A stretch of 37,954 bases of DNA from Pleurocapsales cyanobacterium LEGE 10410 (GCA_015207195.1 JADEXJ010000049.1:1-37954), one strand, 5' to 3'; numbered from the stretch's first letter, positions 8,386 to 17,549 are shown. Notes: generated by a model not told the origin, from the sequence alone. Program-made: numbers and translations.

Positions 8386-11358
8386 ATGCCAGGACAATTC
8401 CTCACCAAAGCAGAACGAGAACGCCTTCAATCCTTCCCAGAACAAATTACCCCCGATGAAATCATCATTTTTTTTACCCTCTCAGATAAAGATTTAACTC
8501 TGGTTAAAAAACGCAGTGGCGACCACAATTTATTAGGGTTTGCCCTGCAATTAGGAACGCTTAGATACCTCAGTTTTATTCCCGATAACTTTCCTCAATT
8601 GCCACCAAAAGTAATTGAATATGTCGCCCAACAACTAAAAGTTCAAGCAGACGCGATCGCTGACTATGGAGAACGTTCTCAGACCAGAACCAGCCAACTA
8701 CAAGAGATTCAAGACTATTTGGGATTTCGCAAACCTAACAAAACAGACTATCAACAGTTAGAGAAGTGGTTATTAGAAAGGGCAATGGAACACGACCGTC
8801 CTTTGCTCCTGTTTCAACTGCTGATTAAAAAACTAGAAATAGCCAAAATTATCCGTCCAGGGCTAACGATTCTAGAGAGAATGGTAGCTTATGCCCGTAA
8901 TGAAGCTTGGACAGAAACGGCTCTTCGCTTGCAACCAATTTTGACTGATTCTCGCTCGCAGTTCTTGGATGGCTTATTAGAAGTAGAAGCAGAAAAACAA
9001 CGCACTCCTCTAGCTTGGCTGCGGACTGGTGCGGTGAGTAATTCTCCTAGAGCCATCAAAAATGCCTTAGCTAAACTAGACTTTTTGAACCAACAAAATG
9101 TCAAGGATTGGGACGTTAGCGTTCTCAATCCCAATCGCTTGAAGTTTCTGGCGAAATTAGGCAAAAAATCTCCCACTCAAGCCCTTTCTCGCACTCCCGA
9201 ACCTCGTCGCTACTCCATACTGATTGCCTTTTGCAGTCAAATTTATACTGAAATTATTGATGAAACCATTGACCTGTATATCAGTACCCTAGCCAATACT
9301 CATGCTCGTTCCAAGAGAGATCGAGATGTCTTTCAGCGTAAAATTGCTCAATCTCTCAATCAAAAAATCAAGCTGTTGAACAAAATCGGTCAGGTAATTC
9401 TGGATGAAGAAATTCAAGACGAACAATTGAGAGGGAAAATATACGACCAAATAACTCCTGAAGAGTTATCCCAAGCAATTACCGAGTGTAAATCTTTAAT
9501 CCGCCCTCATGCCGATGATTACTTCGATTTTTTTGCTTTACGCTATAGTTATCTGCGTCAATTTGTTCCCACTTTTTTAGCAGCTTTTAGCTTTAGAGCT
9601 AACCTAACCGATGACCCTCTGATTGAAGCCATTAAAATTATTCGCCATCTCGATACAAATGGCAAAAGAAAAGTTCCAGACCATGCCTCTCTTAAATTTA
9701 TCCCTCAAAGATGGTCGGAATATGTCATAAATCCAGAAGGTAAAATAGTTCGCAAATATTACGAATTATGTCTTCTCTGGGAATTGAGAACTGCTCTGCG
9801 TTCGGGGAATATTTGGATTATTAATAGTCGCAGATATGCCAATCCTGAAAGTTATTTAATTCCTAAACATCAGTGGTCAAAACTCAAATTAGAAGTTTGC
9901 CAACAAATACAAATTTCTGAAGTAGCCAGTCACACCATAGAGCTTAAAAAGCAAGAATTATCCCAGCTTTTGTCCCAATTTGATGCTACATTCCAGGATA
10001 ATGAACAAGTTCGTATCGAAAAGGACAGATTAGTAGTTTCACCGCTCAAAGCTGAAGAAGTTCCCGATAGCACGAAGCAACTGAGAAAACAAATTCGAGA
10101 ACGTTTACCTTGGATTGAGCTTACTAATCTGATAATTGAAATTGATAATCGGACGGGGTTTAGTCAGGCTTTAGTTCATGCAGCCGATACCGAAAACAGC
10201 ATCCCCGACATCAAACGTTATTTGTATGCTGCCATTATCGCTCAGGGCTGTAACATCGGTTTGGAGAGGATGGCACGGCTAGCTAGTCTGTCCTACCATC
10301 AACTTGCTTGGTGTAACAATTGGTATCTAAGAGAATCGACTTTGAAAGCTGCTAACACCAAGATTGTCAACTTTCAGTATCATCTCCCTCTCAGTCAAAT
10401 CTGGGGTGGTGGAACTCTCTCTTCTTCTGACGGACAGCGATTTCCTGTCTCAGTCAAAAACCGCATGGCTGTGTCTCTACCCCGTTATTTTGGTTATGGA
10501 CAGGGGGTGAGTTTCTACAGTTGGACGAGCGACCAGTTTTCTCAATATGGAAGCAAACCAACTATTTCCACTCTGCGCGACTCTACCTATGTTCTGGATG
10601 AGATTCTCGATAATGAAACGGAATTACCCATCATGGAACATACTACAGATACAGCAGGGTACACGGAATTAGTGTTTGCCATGTTTGATTTACTGTGCTT
10701 ACAATTTTCTCCTCGTATCAAGGATTTGGGCGGTCAGCGTCTCTATCGCGTCGAGCGCAATTCTGAATATCAGCATATCGAATCTCTGCTCTCAGGCACG
10801 ATTAAAACTGACAAGATTTTGGCTCGATGGGATGATATGCTGCGGGTAGCTGGTTCGCTCAAGCTAGGCTGGGTAACGGCTTCGTTGTTTCTCAGTAAGT
10901 TAAAATCTTTTCCCCAACAGAACGATCTAGCTAGTTCATTTGCTGAATACGGACGCATGATTAAAACTATTTTTATTCTGCGCTATTTGATGAATCAGCC
11001 CTATCGTCGAAAAATTAACAATCAGCTTAATAAAGGGGAAAGATTACACGATTTACGCCGATTTCTCTTTTTTGCTCATCAAGGAGCTATCAGACAGCGA
11101 CAAGAAGAGGAGTTGACCAATCAAGCTAGTTGTTTAAATTTAATTACCAATGCTGTAGTAACTTGGAACACCATTTATATGGAAGCTGCTATCAATCAAC
11201 TGCGAAGCGAAGGACACTCAATAAGTGATGAGGATATTAATCACTTGTCTCCTACTCGCTACGGACACGTTAATCCTTATGGCATCTATCCCTTTGATAT
11301 TGAGAAAGAATCAAAAAGAATAAGTCTCAGACCCCTTCGTAAACCGTCGGGCAATTGA
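8386..11358 (+). CDS. tnpA: Tn3-family transposase TnpA (outer element)
   Basis: A 990-aa transposase, close to the 987 aa of Tn4430 TnpA. Starting at MPGQFLTKAERERLQSFP it has the N-terminal DUF4158-type region. The catalytic acidic residues are Asp 682 (SSSDGQRF), Asp 755 (TTDTAGYTELVFAMFD) and the Glu cluster 907-909 (RQEEELTNQASCLNL), followed by the GHVNPYGIYPF signature. The start is 12 bases after the tnpI stop codon, with GGAGGAGG at the tnpI end, so the two were an operon. The stop codon touches the right inverted repeat by one base. The frame is intact, so the outer element may still transpose. Confidence 0.95.
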   Translation: MPGQFLTKAERERLQSFPEQITPDEIIIFFTLSDKDLTLVKKRSGDHNLLGFALQLGTLRYLSFIPDNFPQLPPKVIEYVAQQLKVQADAIADYGERSQTRTSQLQEIQDYLGFRKPNKTDYQQLEKWLLERAMEHDRPLLLFQLLIKKLEIAKIIRPGLTILERMVAYARNEAWTETALRLQPILTDSRSQFLDGLLEVEAEKQRTPLAWLRTGAVSNSPRAIKNALAKLDFLNQQNVKDWDVSVLNPNRLKFLAKLGKKSPTQALSRTPEPRRYSILIAFCSQIYTEIIDETIDLYISTLANTHARSKRDRDVFQRKIAQSLNQKIKLLNKIGQVILDEEIQDEQLRGKIYDQITPEELSQAITECKSLIRPHADDYFDFFALRYSYLRQFVPTFLAAFSFRANLTDDPLIEAIKIIRHLDTNGKRKVPDHASLKFIPQRWSEYVINPEGKIVRKYYELCLLWELRTALRSGNIWIINSRRYANPESYLIPKHQWSKLKLEVCQQIQISEVASHTIELKKQELSQLLSQFDATFQDNEQVRIEKDRLVVSPLKAEEVPDSTKQLRKQIRERLPWIELTNLIIEIDNRTGFSQALVHAADTENSIPDIKRYLYAAIIAQGCNIGLERMARLASLSYHQLAWCNNWYLRESTLKAANTKIVNFQYHLPLSQIWGGGTLSSSDGQRFPVSVKNRMAVSLPRYFGYGQGVSFYSWTSDQFSQYGSKPTISTLRDSTYVLDEILDNETELPIMEHTTDTAGYTELVFAMFDLLCLQFSPRIKDLGGQRLYRVERNSEYQHIESLLSGTIKTDKILARWDDMLRVAGSLKLGWVTASLFLSKLKSFPQQNDLASSFAEYGRMIKTIFILRYLMNQPYRRKINNQLNKGERLHDLRRFLFFAHQGAIRQRQEEELTNQASCLNLITNAVVTWNTIYMEAAINQLRSEGHSISDEDINHLSPTRYGHVNPYGIYPFDIEKESKRISLRPLRKPSGN

Positions 11359-11418
11359 GTTAAATAATTCTAATTATACGTCCAGCGTTGTTTTTTGTCC
11401 GTTTGCTGTCGCAACGCC
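11358..11418 (-). repeat. Right terminal inverted repeat, outer transposon
   Basis: Reverse complement of 2414-2474 with one mismatch. The outermost base (11418) forms the last base of the TAG stop that ends the broken pta frame. Confidence 0.92.
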
Positions 11419-12368
11419 TAGACGAGGACTCGATCTTCTAAGCACATAAAAAAGACCGAAGAAGCCAACTCATAGCCTGGTTTGGTTGTGATTAACTGCA
11501 AAGCTGGTCTGAGGGTATGGGCGGTAGTATGAACCGAACCAGATACCATACCGTCTGCGTCTCCCCCATAGACCATCATCGTCCCGAAGTAGGAGACATC
11601 CAGCAGATATTCCCGCACCATATCGGGGGTTGCACCTTTATGTTTTCGCAATTGATAAAACTGTTCGGCATAGAACTCGATTTTATTGGATGTTGCAGGA
11701 TCGATAATTTGTAACAGGCTAATGTCTAGGTCAATGTTGTTTTGCTCGATCTGTTGCGCGATTTTTTCTGGCTGACCTAAAAGAGTTAGCTCGACAATCT
11801 CTCGATTTGACAGCAAGGCTGCTGCCTGCAAAATTCTGATTTCTGTTCCTTCAGGAAGTACGATATGTCGTTTACGAGATTTAGCCTGCTGCAACAAGTT
11901 ATAAGTAAACATTTTGGGGGTAATCCCCTCGATCTTAATTGTATTAATCTGCTCTTCTAATCGATTCAAATTAACGTAATCATCAAATGAATGAATGCTA
12001 ATCGTAATTTTTTCGCGATCGCTAGCAACTAAGGAAGTATGAACTTGTTTGACTAACTCAGAGGTTTCATAAGTATCGGTAGGAACGGATAGAATTGGCA
12101 GGGGGTCGTAAAGTCCGTCAATCAGCTTGATAATTGATGCTTCTGGCTGCAAGTCGCCCGAAAGCAAAATCCCCGATAAATGAGGATAGTTGAGAGATTG
12201 ATGAGTCTGCAACAGACCGACAATAATATCACTGCGATCGCCTGGAGTAATAACTAAACTATCTTTTTTTAGTCTGGTAATGGCGTGTTCTAAGCGCATG
12301 GCAGCAATTACATAATCTAGCACTAAATTATCTAAGGATACCGCTTCGCATATCGCGCAGATAAACAC
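11418..12368 (-). pseudogene. pta: Phosphate acetyltransferase, truncated at both ends
   Basis: Encodes the DRTGG domain and the first part of the PTA_PTB domain (KRHIVLPEGTEIRILQAAAL, then GDADGMVSGSVHTTAHTLRP) of the long ~700-aa bacterial Pta, which makes acetyl phosphate from acetyl-CoA. At the 3' end the frame stops exactly at the outer transposon (VLV then TA from pta plus G from the element), so the last ~150 residues of the catalytic domain are lost. At the 5' end the N-terminal P-loop domain is missing. The first codons run through the TCCTAAAGGATACC-type repeat (12331-12353) and a repeated ATAAACACAG sequence. Activity is very unlikely. It lies downstream of acs in the same direction. 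Confidence 0.88.
12331..12353 (+). repeat. Copy of 25-bp repeat module within pta 5' end
   Basis: Twenty bases (12334-12353) are identical to positions 20976-20995 of the 25-bp module at 20971-20995. Nearby ATAAACACAGATAAACACAG is a short tandem repeat. Together they form the left side of the broken pta 5' end. Confidence 0.7.
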
Positions 12369-12435
12369 AGATAAACACAGATGGATGGATCGGCTTTTCT
12401 ACAAGTTGAATTGCGCTATGTACTAATTAAGCGAT

Positions 12436-14400
12436 TTAACTCCGTAGCTTGTCTAGCGCAGTGCGGTCTTCGAGGGTTGAAACATCTCCTGTAACTTCTT
12501 CTCCCGAAGCGATCGCCCTCAAGAAGCGACGCATAATTTTACCCGATCTGGTTTTGGGTAAGGCTTTGGCAAATTGAATCTCAGCGGGACGAGCGATCGC
12601 GCCTATCTCGTGAACTACATGCTGTTTCAAAGTTTGGGTTAGTTCTTCGGTGGCAACATATTCTGGTTTTAAAGTTATAAATGCCACTAGTTCTTCACCT
12701 TTGATTTCGCTCGCTCTACCTACTACTGCTGCTTCGGCGACGGCGGAATGGGATACTAAAGCCGATTCTACCTCCATAGTTCCCAGTCGGTGTCCAGCAA
12801 TGTTAATTACATCATCAACTCGACCGACAATCCAGAAATAGCCGTCTTCATCTTGGCGCGCCCCATCCCCAGTAAAGTAGAAATATTGTCCGTCTTTGGG
12901 GGCGATTTTTGTCCAATAGGTGCTTAGATAGCGGTCTGGGTTGTTATACACAGTACGAATCATCCCAGGCCAAGGCTGTTTGATCACCAAATAACCACCC
13001 TCGTTTACTGGGACAGGGTTGCCTGATAAATCCACTACGTCGGCAACAATCCCAGGAAAAGGTAAGGTAGCCGAACCAGGTTTAGTAGGAATTGCCCCTG
13101 GTAGGGGAGTCAACATTACTCCTCCAGTTTCAGTTTGCCACCAGGTATCGACAATGGGACAGCGACCTGCGCCAATTACGCGATGATACCACATCCAGAC
13201 GGTGGGGTTGATCGGTTCTCCTACCGTTCCCAGCAGTCGGATCGAAGACAAATTTCTCGATTGGGGTAACTCTTCGCCAAAGGTCATCAACAATCGGATT
13301 GCTGTGGGGGCAGTATAGAAAACTGTCACGCCGTATTTTTCTACCACATCCCAAAGACAACCAGGATTACCTGCATGGGGTGCGCCTTCATACATTACGG
13401 TGGTTGCACCATTAGATAGAGGTCCATAAACGGTGTAGCTATGTCCTGTAATCCAACCGACATCGGCGGTACACCAAAAGACATCTGTATCTTTGAGATC
13501 GAATGCCCATTTGGTAGTTAGATGAGTATAAAGGCTATAACCGCCAACGGTGTGAACTACCCCTTTGGGTTTGCCTGTCGTACCAGAGGTGTAGAGAATA
13601 AATAAGGGATCTTCACTGTCCATCGGTTCGGCAGGACAATCGCAAGAAGTGCCATTTTGTAGGTCTTGCCACCAGTAATCGCGATCGGGCTGCATATGGA
13701 TTCTTTGACCAGTACGGATTACGACGATTACGCTCTCTACACTGGGTACTTCTCCACTAGCTAAGGCTTTATCTACCTGAGTTTTTAGCGGGACAACCTT
13801 ATTTTTGCGCCAGCCACCATCAGCGGTAATCACCACCTTGGCTTCAGCATCGAGTAAACGACCTTTGATCGCTTCGGCACTAAAACCAGCAAAGATAACC
13901 GAATGAACTGCCCCAATTCTGGCACAGGCTAACATCGCGATCGCAGCTTCGGGAATCATTGGTAAATAGATCCCCACGCGATCGCCTTTAGTTACTCCCA
14001 ACTGCTTGAGGACGTTTGCCATCTGACAGACTTCTTGATGTAACTCAAAGTAGCTATAGGTGCGTGCATCTCCTGGTTCTCCCTGCCAAACTAAAGCAGG
14101 CATATTTTTGCTGCTAGCTGTCAGATGTCGGTCTAAACAATTATGAGTAATATTGAGCTTGCCACCGACAAACCATTTGGCATGGGGTGGCTGCCAGTCT
14201 AGTACTGTATCCCAAGTTTTAAACCATTGCAGTTCACTATCTGCCAATTCTGCCCAAAAGCGTTCGGGGTTTTCCTGGGCGCGATCGCAAAGCTTGTTAT
14301 ATTCTGACCTACTTTTAATGTATGAAGCTTGAGAAAATTTAGTTGATGGTTTAAAAAGGCGTTGTTCTTGCAGATTAGATTCTATTGTGGTTGTAGTCAT
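12436..14400 (-). CDS. acs: Acetyl-CoA synthetase (AMP-forming)
   Basis: A 654-aa acetate:CoA ligase that converts acetate, ATP and CoA to acetyl-CoA. Visible motifs are the P-loop [15 protein letters not shown] near residue 265, the core [11 protein letters not shown] near 415, [20 protein letters not shown] near 505, and the C-terminal [11 protein letters not shown]. The Lys of SGKIMRR is the one acetylated in regulated Acs enzymes. I chose ATG 14400 ([10 protein letters not shown]) because the longer frame from 14451 would overlap psbA by 35 bases. The gene starts 16 bases after the psbA stop codon and probably shares its transcript. It looks intact, so acetate activation survives although pta is broken. 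Confidence 0.93.
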   Translation of the reverse strand: MTTTTIESNLQEQRLFKPSTKFSQASYIKSRSEYNKLCDRAQENPERFWAELADSELQWFKTWDTVLDWQPPHAKWFVGGKLNITHNCLDRHLTASSKNMPALVWQGEPGDARTYSYFELHQEVCQMANVLKQLGVTKGDRVGIYLPMIPEAAIAMLACARIGAVHSVIFAGFSAEAIKGRLLDAEAKVVITADGGWRKNKVVPLKTQVDKALASGEVPSVESVIVVIRTGQRIHMQPDRDYWWQDLQNGTSCDCPAEPMDSEDPLFILYTSGTTGKPKGVVHTVGGYSLYTHLTTKWAFDLKDTDVFWCTADVGWITGHSYTVYGPLSNGATTVMYEGAPHAGNPGCLWDVVEKYGVTVFYTAPTAIRLLMTFGEELPQSRNLSSIRLLGTVGEPINPTVWMWYHRVIGAGRCPIVDTWWQTETGGVMLTPLPGAIPTKPGSATLPFPGIVADVVDLSGNPVPVNEGGYLVIKQPWPGMIRTVYNNPDRYLSTYWTKIAPKDGQYFYFTGDGARQDEDGYFWIVGRVDDVINIAGHRLGTMEVESALVSHSAVAEAAVVGRASEIKGEELVAFITLKPEYVATEELTQTLKQHVVHEIGAIARPAEIQFAKALPKTRSGKIMRRFLRAIASGEEVTGDVSTLEDRTALDKLRS

Positions 14401-14416
14401 GACTTTAGGTGTAGTA

Positions 14417-15496
14417 TTAATTAATTGAACTGACGATGATTGATTCGCCACCAGCCAAAACTAAGGGGAAATTATGAGCGTTAGGTGAGTGCATCGCTTG
14501 GATGCCCAAATTAGCCCGATTGAGTAAATCTGCATCGCTAGGAATTACCCGACCCTGACTATCCAAAATCGATTGATTGAAGTTAAAACCATTAAGGTTA
14601 AACGCCATCGCGCTTACTCCTGCTGCTGCACACCAAATACCAATAGTCGGAACGGCTGCCAAGAGAAAATGAAAAGCTCGATGGTTGCCACTAGCAAACC
14701 AAGGAATCAATAACCGACCCAAGAATCCATAGTGTCCAGCCATGTAGTTGTAGGTAACTTCTTCTTGACCAAATTTATAGCCTCGATCCGCAGATTCAGT
14801 TTCAGTGGTTTCGCGAATCAAGGTTGAGGTTACCAATGAACCGTGCAAAGCTGCTAATAATGCACCGCCAAATACTCCTGCTACACCTAACATATGTAGC
14901 GGATTCATCAAAATATTATGCTCGGCTTGGAACGCCAGCATAAAGTGGAAAGTTCCTGCAATCCCTAGGGGTAGCCCTTCAGAAAAGCTGCCTTGTCCGA
15001 GAGGATAAACTAGCAATACTGCGGTGGCAGCAGCTACTGGTGCAGAAAAGGCGACAGCAATCCAGGGACGTAAACCTTCACGATAGCTTAGTTCCCATTG
15101 CCTGCCGAGATAACACCAAATAGCAATTAGAAAGTGAAAGATAATTAGTTGATAAGCCCCGCCGTTGTATAGCCATTCCTCTAAAGAACTAGCTGCCCAA
15201 ATGGGATAAAAGTGTAACCCAACCGCAGCCGAAGTAGGAACGACGGCAGCAGTAATCATGTTGTTTCCTCCTAACAAAGAACCAATTACAGGTTCGCGAA
15301 TGCCATCAACATCAACACCAGGTGCAGCAATAAATGCCACGATAAAGCAAATGGTGGCAGCTAGCAAGGTGGGAATCATTAATACGCCAAACCAACCAAT
15401 ATAGATGCGATTATTGGTACTGGTAATCCAGCGACAAAACTGTTCCCAAACACCAAGGAAATCGGATTCAGAACGTTGTCTGATAAAAGTATTCAT
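14417..15496 (-). CDS. psbA: Photosystem II D1 protein, atypical rogue/sentinel and low-oxygen type
   Basis: A 359-aa D1 homologue with five transmembrane segments. In standard D1 numbering (this protein is +3 in the N-terminal half), Tyr161, His190, Asp61, Glu189, His198, His215, His272, His332 and His337 are kept. Mn-cluster ligands are altered: Asp170 is Glu, Glu333 is Ser, Asp342 is Val. Ser264 of the QB/herbicide site aligns with Ala, and one residue is inserted after His252. Trp131 is kept, so it is not the ChlF (chlorophyll f synthase) type. The triplet that defines the microaerobic D1' (Ala80, Leu158, Ala286) is present. Loss of Mn ligands is the mark of the 'rogue' or 'sentinel' D1 known from Cyanothece, thought to make PSII centres that cannot evolve oxygen in the dark. 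acs follows after 16 bp. Confidence 0.93.
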   Translation of the reverse strand: MNTFIRQRSESDFLGVWEQFCRWITSTNNRIYIGWFGVLMIPTLLAATICFIVAFIAAPGVDVDGIREPVIGSLLGGNNMITAAVVPTSAAVGLHFYPIWAASSLEEWLYNGGAYQLIIFHFLIAIWCYLGRQWELSYREGLRPWIAVAFSAPVAAATAVLLVYPLGQGSFSEGLPLGIAGTFHFMLAFQAEHNILMNPLHMLGVAGVFGGALLAALHGSLVTSTLIRETTETESADRGYKFGQEEVTYNYMAGHYGFLGRLLIPWFASGNHRAFHFLLAAVPTIGIWCAAAGVSAMAFNLNGFNFNQSILDSQGRVIPSDADLLNRANLGIQAMHSPNAHNFPLVLAGGESIIVSSIN

Positions 15497-15560
15497 GGGT
15501 TAAATGCTCCTATTTAATACTTTCTCGAATTGGGTATGGTTAGTAGCTAGAATTTGAGTA

Positions 15561-15600
15561 ATAACTAACGACTAACGACTAACCACTACCTACTAACTAC
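15561..15600 (+). repeat. ACTAACG-type heptamer repeat array
   Basis: Degenerate 7-bp units (ACTAACG, ACTAACC, ACTACCT) lie between psbA and hspA. The hspA stop codon (15593-15595) is inside the array. Confidence 0.7.
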
Positions 15601-16060
15601 CTTCCAGTTTCACTTTCACAGATTTTTTCGGTGCGTCTTCGACTTTAGGTAAAGTAAGAGTCAAAACTCCTTTCTCGAAGTCGGACTTGATCTCGTCAGT
15701 TTTAACAGCTACAGGCAACGGAATAACTCGTTCAAACTTACCATAGTAAAATTCTGAGTGGAAGTAGTTTTTTTCTTTGTCTTCGGTTTTCTTCTCTTCT
15801 TTGTGTTCTCCCGAAAGAGTTACCCGATCTTCTGCTACTTCGACTTCTAAATCTTTGGCATCAATGCCTGGAATTTCGGCTTTCAGGATTAATTCTTTGT
15901 CTTGTTCTTTAATTTCAACGGCGGGAGTCCACATTCCCCCCATGTTGTGTAATCCCATCCAGTCGCGATCGCTAACCGAGAGCATATCTTCAAACAAGCG
16001 ATCCATTTGTTTTCTAATAGTGCTTAGTTCTCGGAATGGTTGCCATCTACTAAGTGTCAT
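15593..16060 (-). CDS. hspA: Small heat-shock protein, Hsp20/alpha-crystallin family
   Basis: A 155-aa ATP-independent holdase. The N-terminus MTLSRWQPFRELSTIRKQMDRLF is the usual class A sHSP start. The alpha-crystallin domain runs from about residue 43 (WTPAVEIKEQDKELILKAEI) to the GVLTLTLPK motif near 139, followed by a short tail. A longer frame exists, but GGAGGTTAATT directly precedes the ATG at 16060, which fixes the start. The C-terminal IXI motif usual in this family is not obvious. The tail ends inside the heptamer array, so the original C-terminus may have been replaced. It is upstream of psbA in the same direction with 96 bp between them. Its place beside the rogue D1 may reflect stress or dark expression. 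Confidence 0.93.
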   Translation of the reverse strand: MTLSRWQPFRELSTIRKQMDRLFEDMLSVSDRDWMGLHNMGGMWTPAVEIKEQDKELILKAEIPGIDAKDLEVEVAEDRVTLSGEHKEEKKTEDKEKNYFHSEFYYGKFERVIPLPVAVKTDEIKSDFEKGVLTLTLPKVEDAPKKSVKVKLEGS

Positions 16061-16229
16061 AATTAACCTCCATTCTACAAGTTGCAAATGTTTCAAGGTT
16101 GATATTTATAAACTAGATAAATAATTTGAGGATGTTGTGAGGGTTCGGAATTCGGCATCACCCAAACAAGCAGCACTTAGATTTGCAGCGATCGCTTGAA
16201 GTACAACTGAAATGATAACAATTAGGATA

Positions 16230-16562
16230 CTATTTGCTTGGTGGTTTGTATTCGGAGGTAACTGCGGATGCCTTTTTCATAGCTTCGATGCCTTCTCTCC
16301 AAGTCATCAATGGCGTAGTTTTAATAGATTTCAGCGCACCTCCAGCCCATCCAATCAGAGAAAAAGCAGCTTCACTAATGCGATCGGCAGCCTGGATGAT
16401 GAGTACAAAATCATACTCGCCAAATGCTAGCCAACCATCTACAATAGTTACACCCAGGTTTTCAGCGATCGCTCGATTTATTTCCAAGCGATTCTGAGGG
16501 TTTTTGACCATATCAGCCCATGCTTCGGGGGTATATGAACCTTGTATTAAATAGTAAGCCAT
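16230..16562 (-). CDS. GYD-domain protein
   Basis: A 110-aa protein of the GYD family (PF08734), small ferredoxin-like-fold proteins of unknown function common in cyanobacteria. MAYYLIQGSYTPEAWADMVKNP is the family N-terminus. VTIVDGWLAFGEYDFVLIIQAAD contains the name-giving GEYD motif. AAGGAG seven bases before the ATG at 16562 supports this start over the longer frame from 16622. It lies upstream of hspA in the same direction, 169 bp away. Function unknown. Confidence 0.85.
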   Translation of the reverse strand: MAYYLIQGSYTPEAWADMVKNPQNRLEINRAIAENLGVTIVDGWLAFGEYDFVLIIQAADRISEAAFSLIGWAGGALKSIKTTPLMTWREGIEAMKKASAVTSEYKPPSK

Positions 16563-16713
16563 TTGCCGTCTCCTTGATGTTCTTGAAACGGGAGTTTCAG
16601 GTTTTGTAAACAGCATTGTCACTTACTAAACATTATGTCTAACTCCCATCCTAATCTCCTATTCTTATAATCAAACTTAATCAACTAACACAAGCTGGTG
16701 GTGTAGCGCGAGT

Positions 16714-17079
16714 TCAGGATAGCGAGGCTCGCAACATTGCTAATTTTTGAGGCAAAATTCGATAGTAAATCCAGGTTCCTCGTCTTTCTCTTTCTAATAA
16801 ACCTACTTTGTGTAGCATTTTCAGATGATGACTTACTGTAGGCTGGGCTAATCCTAATGGCTCTGCCAGTTCGCAAGCGCAGACTTCTCGATCTGGTTGT
16901 GCTGCAATTAAACTAAGCATTTGTAATCGCATAGGTTCGCCTAATACACGAAAAGTTGCAGCTAGATCGACAGCCTCTTCTGGGGTCAGACGACCAGTTA
17001 ATAATGGGGTACAGCAGGGGAGTTTAGGTTTAGATATCTTCATACTTTTATATTGACACACATCGATATAGTTTGTCAT
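16714..17079 (-). CDS. arsR: ArsR/SmtB-family metalloid-responsive repressor
   Basis: A 121-aa winged-helix repressor. The core starts at RLTPEEAVDLAATFRVLGEPMRLQML. The metal-sensor motif EVCACEL in helix alpha-3 is the ArsR As(III) site (ELCVCDL in E. coli). The recognition helix is LAQPTVSHHLKMLHKVGLL, followed by the wing RRGTWIYY. Extra cysteines (PCCTPLL) near the N-terminus could add ligands. The start is uncertain: ATG at 17079 or ATG at 17043 (MKISKPKLPCCT). It is divergent from arsI with 53 bp between them and most likely represses both genes until arsenite or a methylated trivalent arsenical binds. Confidence 0.9.
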   Translation of the reverse strand: MTNYIDVCQYKSMKISKPKLPCCTPLLTGRLTPEEAVDLAATFRVLGEPMRLQMLSLIAAQPDREVCACELAEPLGLAQPTVSHHLKMLHKVGLLERERRGTWIYYRILPQKLAMLRASLS

Positions 17080-17132
17080 AATATTGATAGAGATAAATAT
17101 AGATACATACCAATATAAGGAGGTATAAAATC
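17080..17132. promoter_or_regulatory. Divergent arsR-arsI promoter/operator region
   Basis: Only 53 AT-rich bases separate the two start codons. Repeated ATATTGATA, AATATAGATA and CCAATATAA elements could form operator half-sites. AAGGAGGT (17116-17123) is the arsI ribosome binding site. The exact ArsR operator is not identifiable by eye. Confidence 0.45.
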
Positions 17133-17549
17133 ATGTCTCGCCTTCAACTAGCGTTAAACGTCAGTGACATTGATGTCGCCGTTGCTTACTACAGTAAATT
17201 GTTTAATACCGAACCAGCAAAGCGTCGTCAAGGATATGCTAACTTTGCCATTGCCGATCCCCCTCTAAAACTAGTGTTGTTTGAGAACTCTTCGACTGTT
17301 GGTAAGTTAAACCACTTGGGTATTGAAGTAGAATCTTCCGAACAAGTTACTCAAGCAGGCGATCGCTTGAGGCAAGCCAATTTGACCGTTAAAACCGAAC
17401 CCCAAACAACCTGCTGTTATGCAGTGCAAGACAAAGTTTGGACAACAGATCCAGACGGTGATGACTGGGAAATTTACACAGTTCTAGAAGATTCGGCAAC
17501 ATTCGCCTGTAGCAGTACCGAAGCGACTAGATCTGCTTGTTCATCCTAA
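17133..17549 (+). CDS. arsI: ArsI/CadI-family C-As lyase (VOC fold)
   Basis: A 138-aa extradiol-dioxygenase-like vicinal-oxygen-chelate protein. The ArsI family cleaves the carbon-arsenic bond of trivalent organoarsenicals such as methylarsenite and was characterised in Nostoc and Thermomonospora. Family marks are MSRLQLALNVSDIDVAVAYY, AKRRQGYANFAIADPPLKLV, NHLGIEVE and TTCCYAVQDKVW. Cys94-Cys95 form the arsenic-binding pair. Gln5, His61 and Glu113 are the likely Fe(II) ligands by family analogy. A Ser/Cys-rich tail (CSSTEATRSACSS) is a common variable end. AAGGAGGT lies upstream. Divergent arsR supports induction by arsenic. CadI is an alternative name for relatives, but the CC pair favours ArsI. 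Confidence 0.92.
   Translation: MSRLQLALNVSDIDVAVAYYSKLFNTEPAKRRQGYANFAIADPPLKLVLFENSSTVGKLNHLGIEVESSEQVTQAGDRLRQANLTVKTEPQTTCCYAVQDKVWTTDPDGDDWEIYTVLEDSATFACSSTEATRSACSS

Larger units (their letters stand above)
2414..11418. mobile_element. Tn3-family transposon, Tn4430-like (outer element)
   Basis: Bounded by 61-bp inverted repeats (2414-2474 and 11358-11418) that differ at one position. It encodes a TnpI-like tyrosine recombinase (split, 2602-2650 plus 7505-8373) and TnpA (8386-11358). Removing the inner transposon and one target duplication leaves 237 + 3914 = 4151 bp. That is almost the size of Tn4430 (4149 bp), with the same gene order: left repeat, resolution site, tnpI, tnpA, right repeat. 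There is no 5-bp target duplication: bases before the left end are TGCTG and bases after the right end are TAGAC. The right end cuts the pta gene. Confidence 0.9.

Noticed and set aside
14401-14451. Longer acs start at 14451 (671 aa)
   Set aside because: It would overlap the psbA coding end by 35 bases; the ATG at 14400 gives a normal Acs N-terminus with no overlap.
14417-15496. D1 variant as ChlF (chlorophyll f synthase)
   Set aside because: Trp131 and the QB-side features around it are kept as GRQWEL, not the QD type of ChlF, and no far-red light gene cluster is present.
16212-16497. Plus-strand frames opposite the GYD gene
   Set aside because: They are shadows of the minus-strand GYD frame, with no ribosome binding site or recognisable family.
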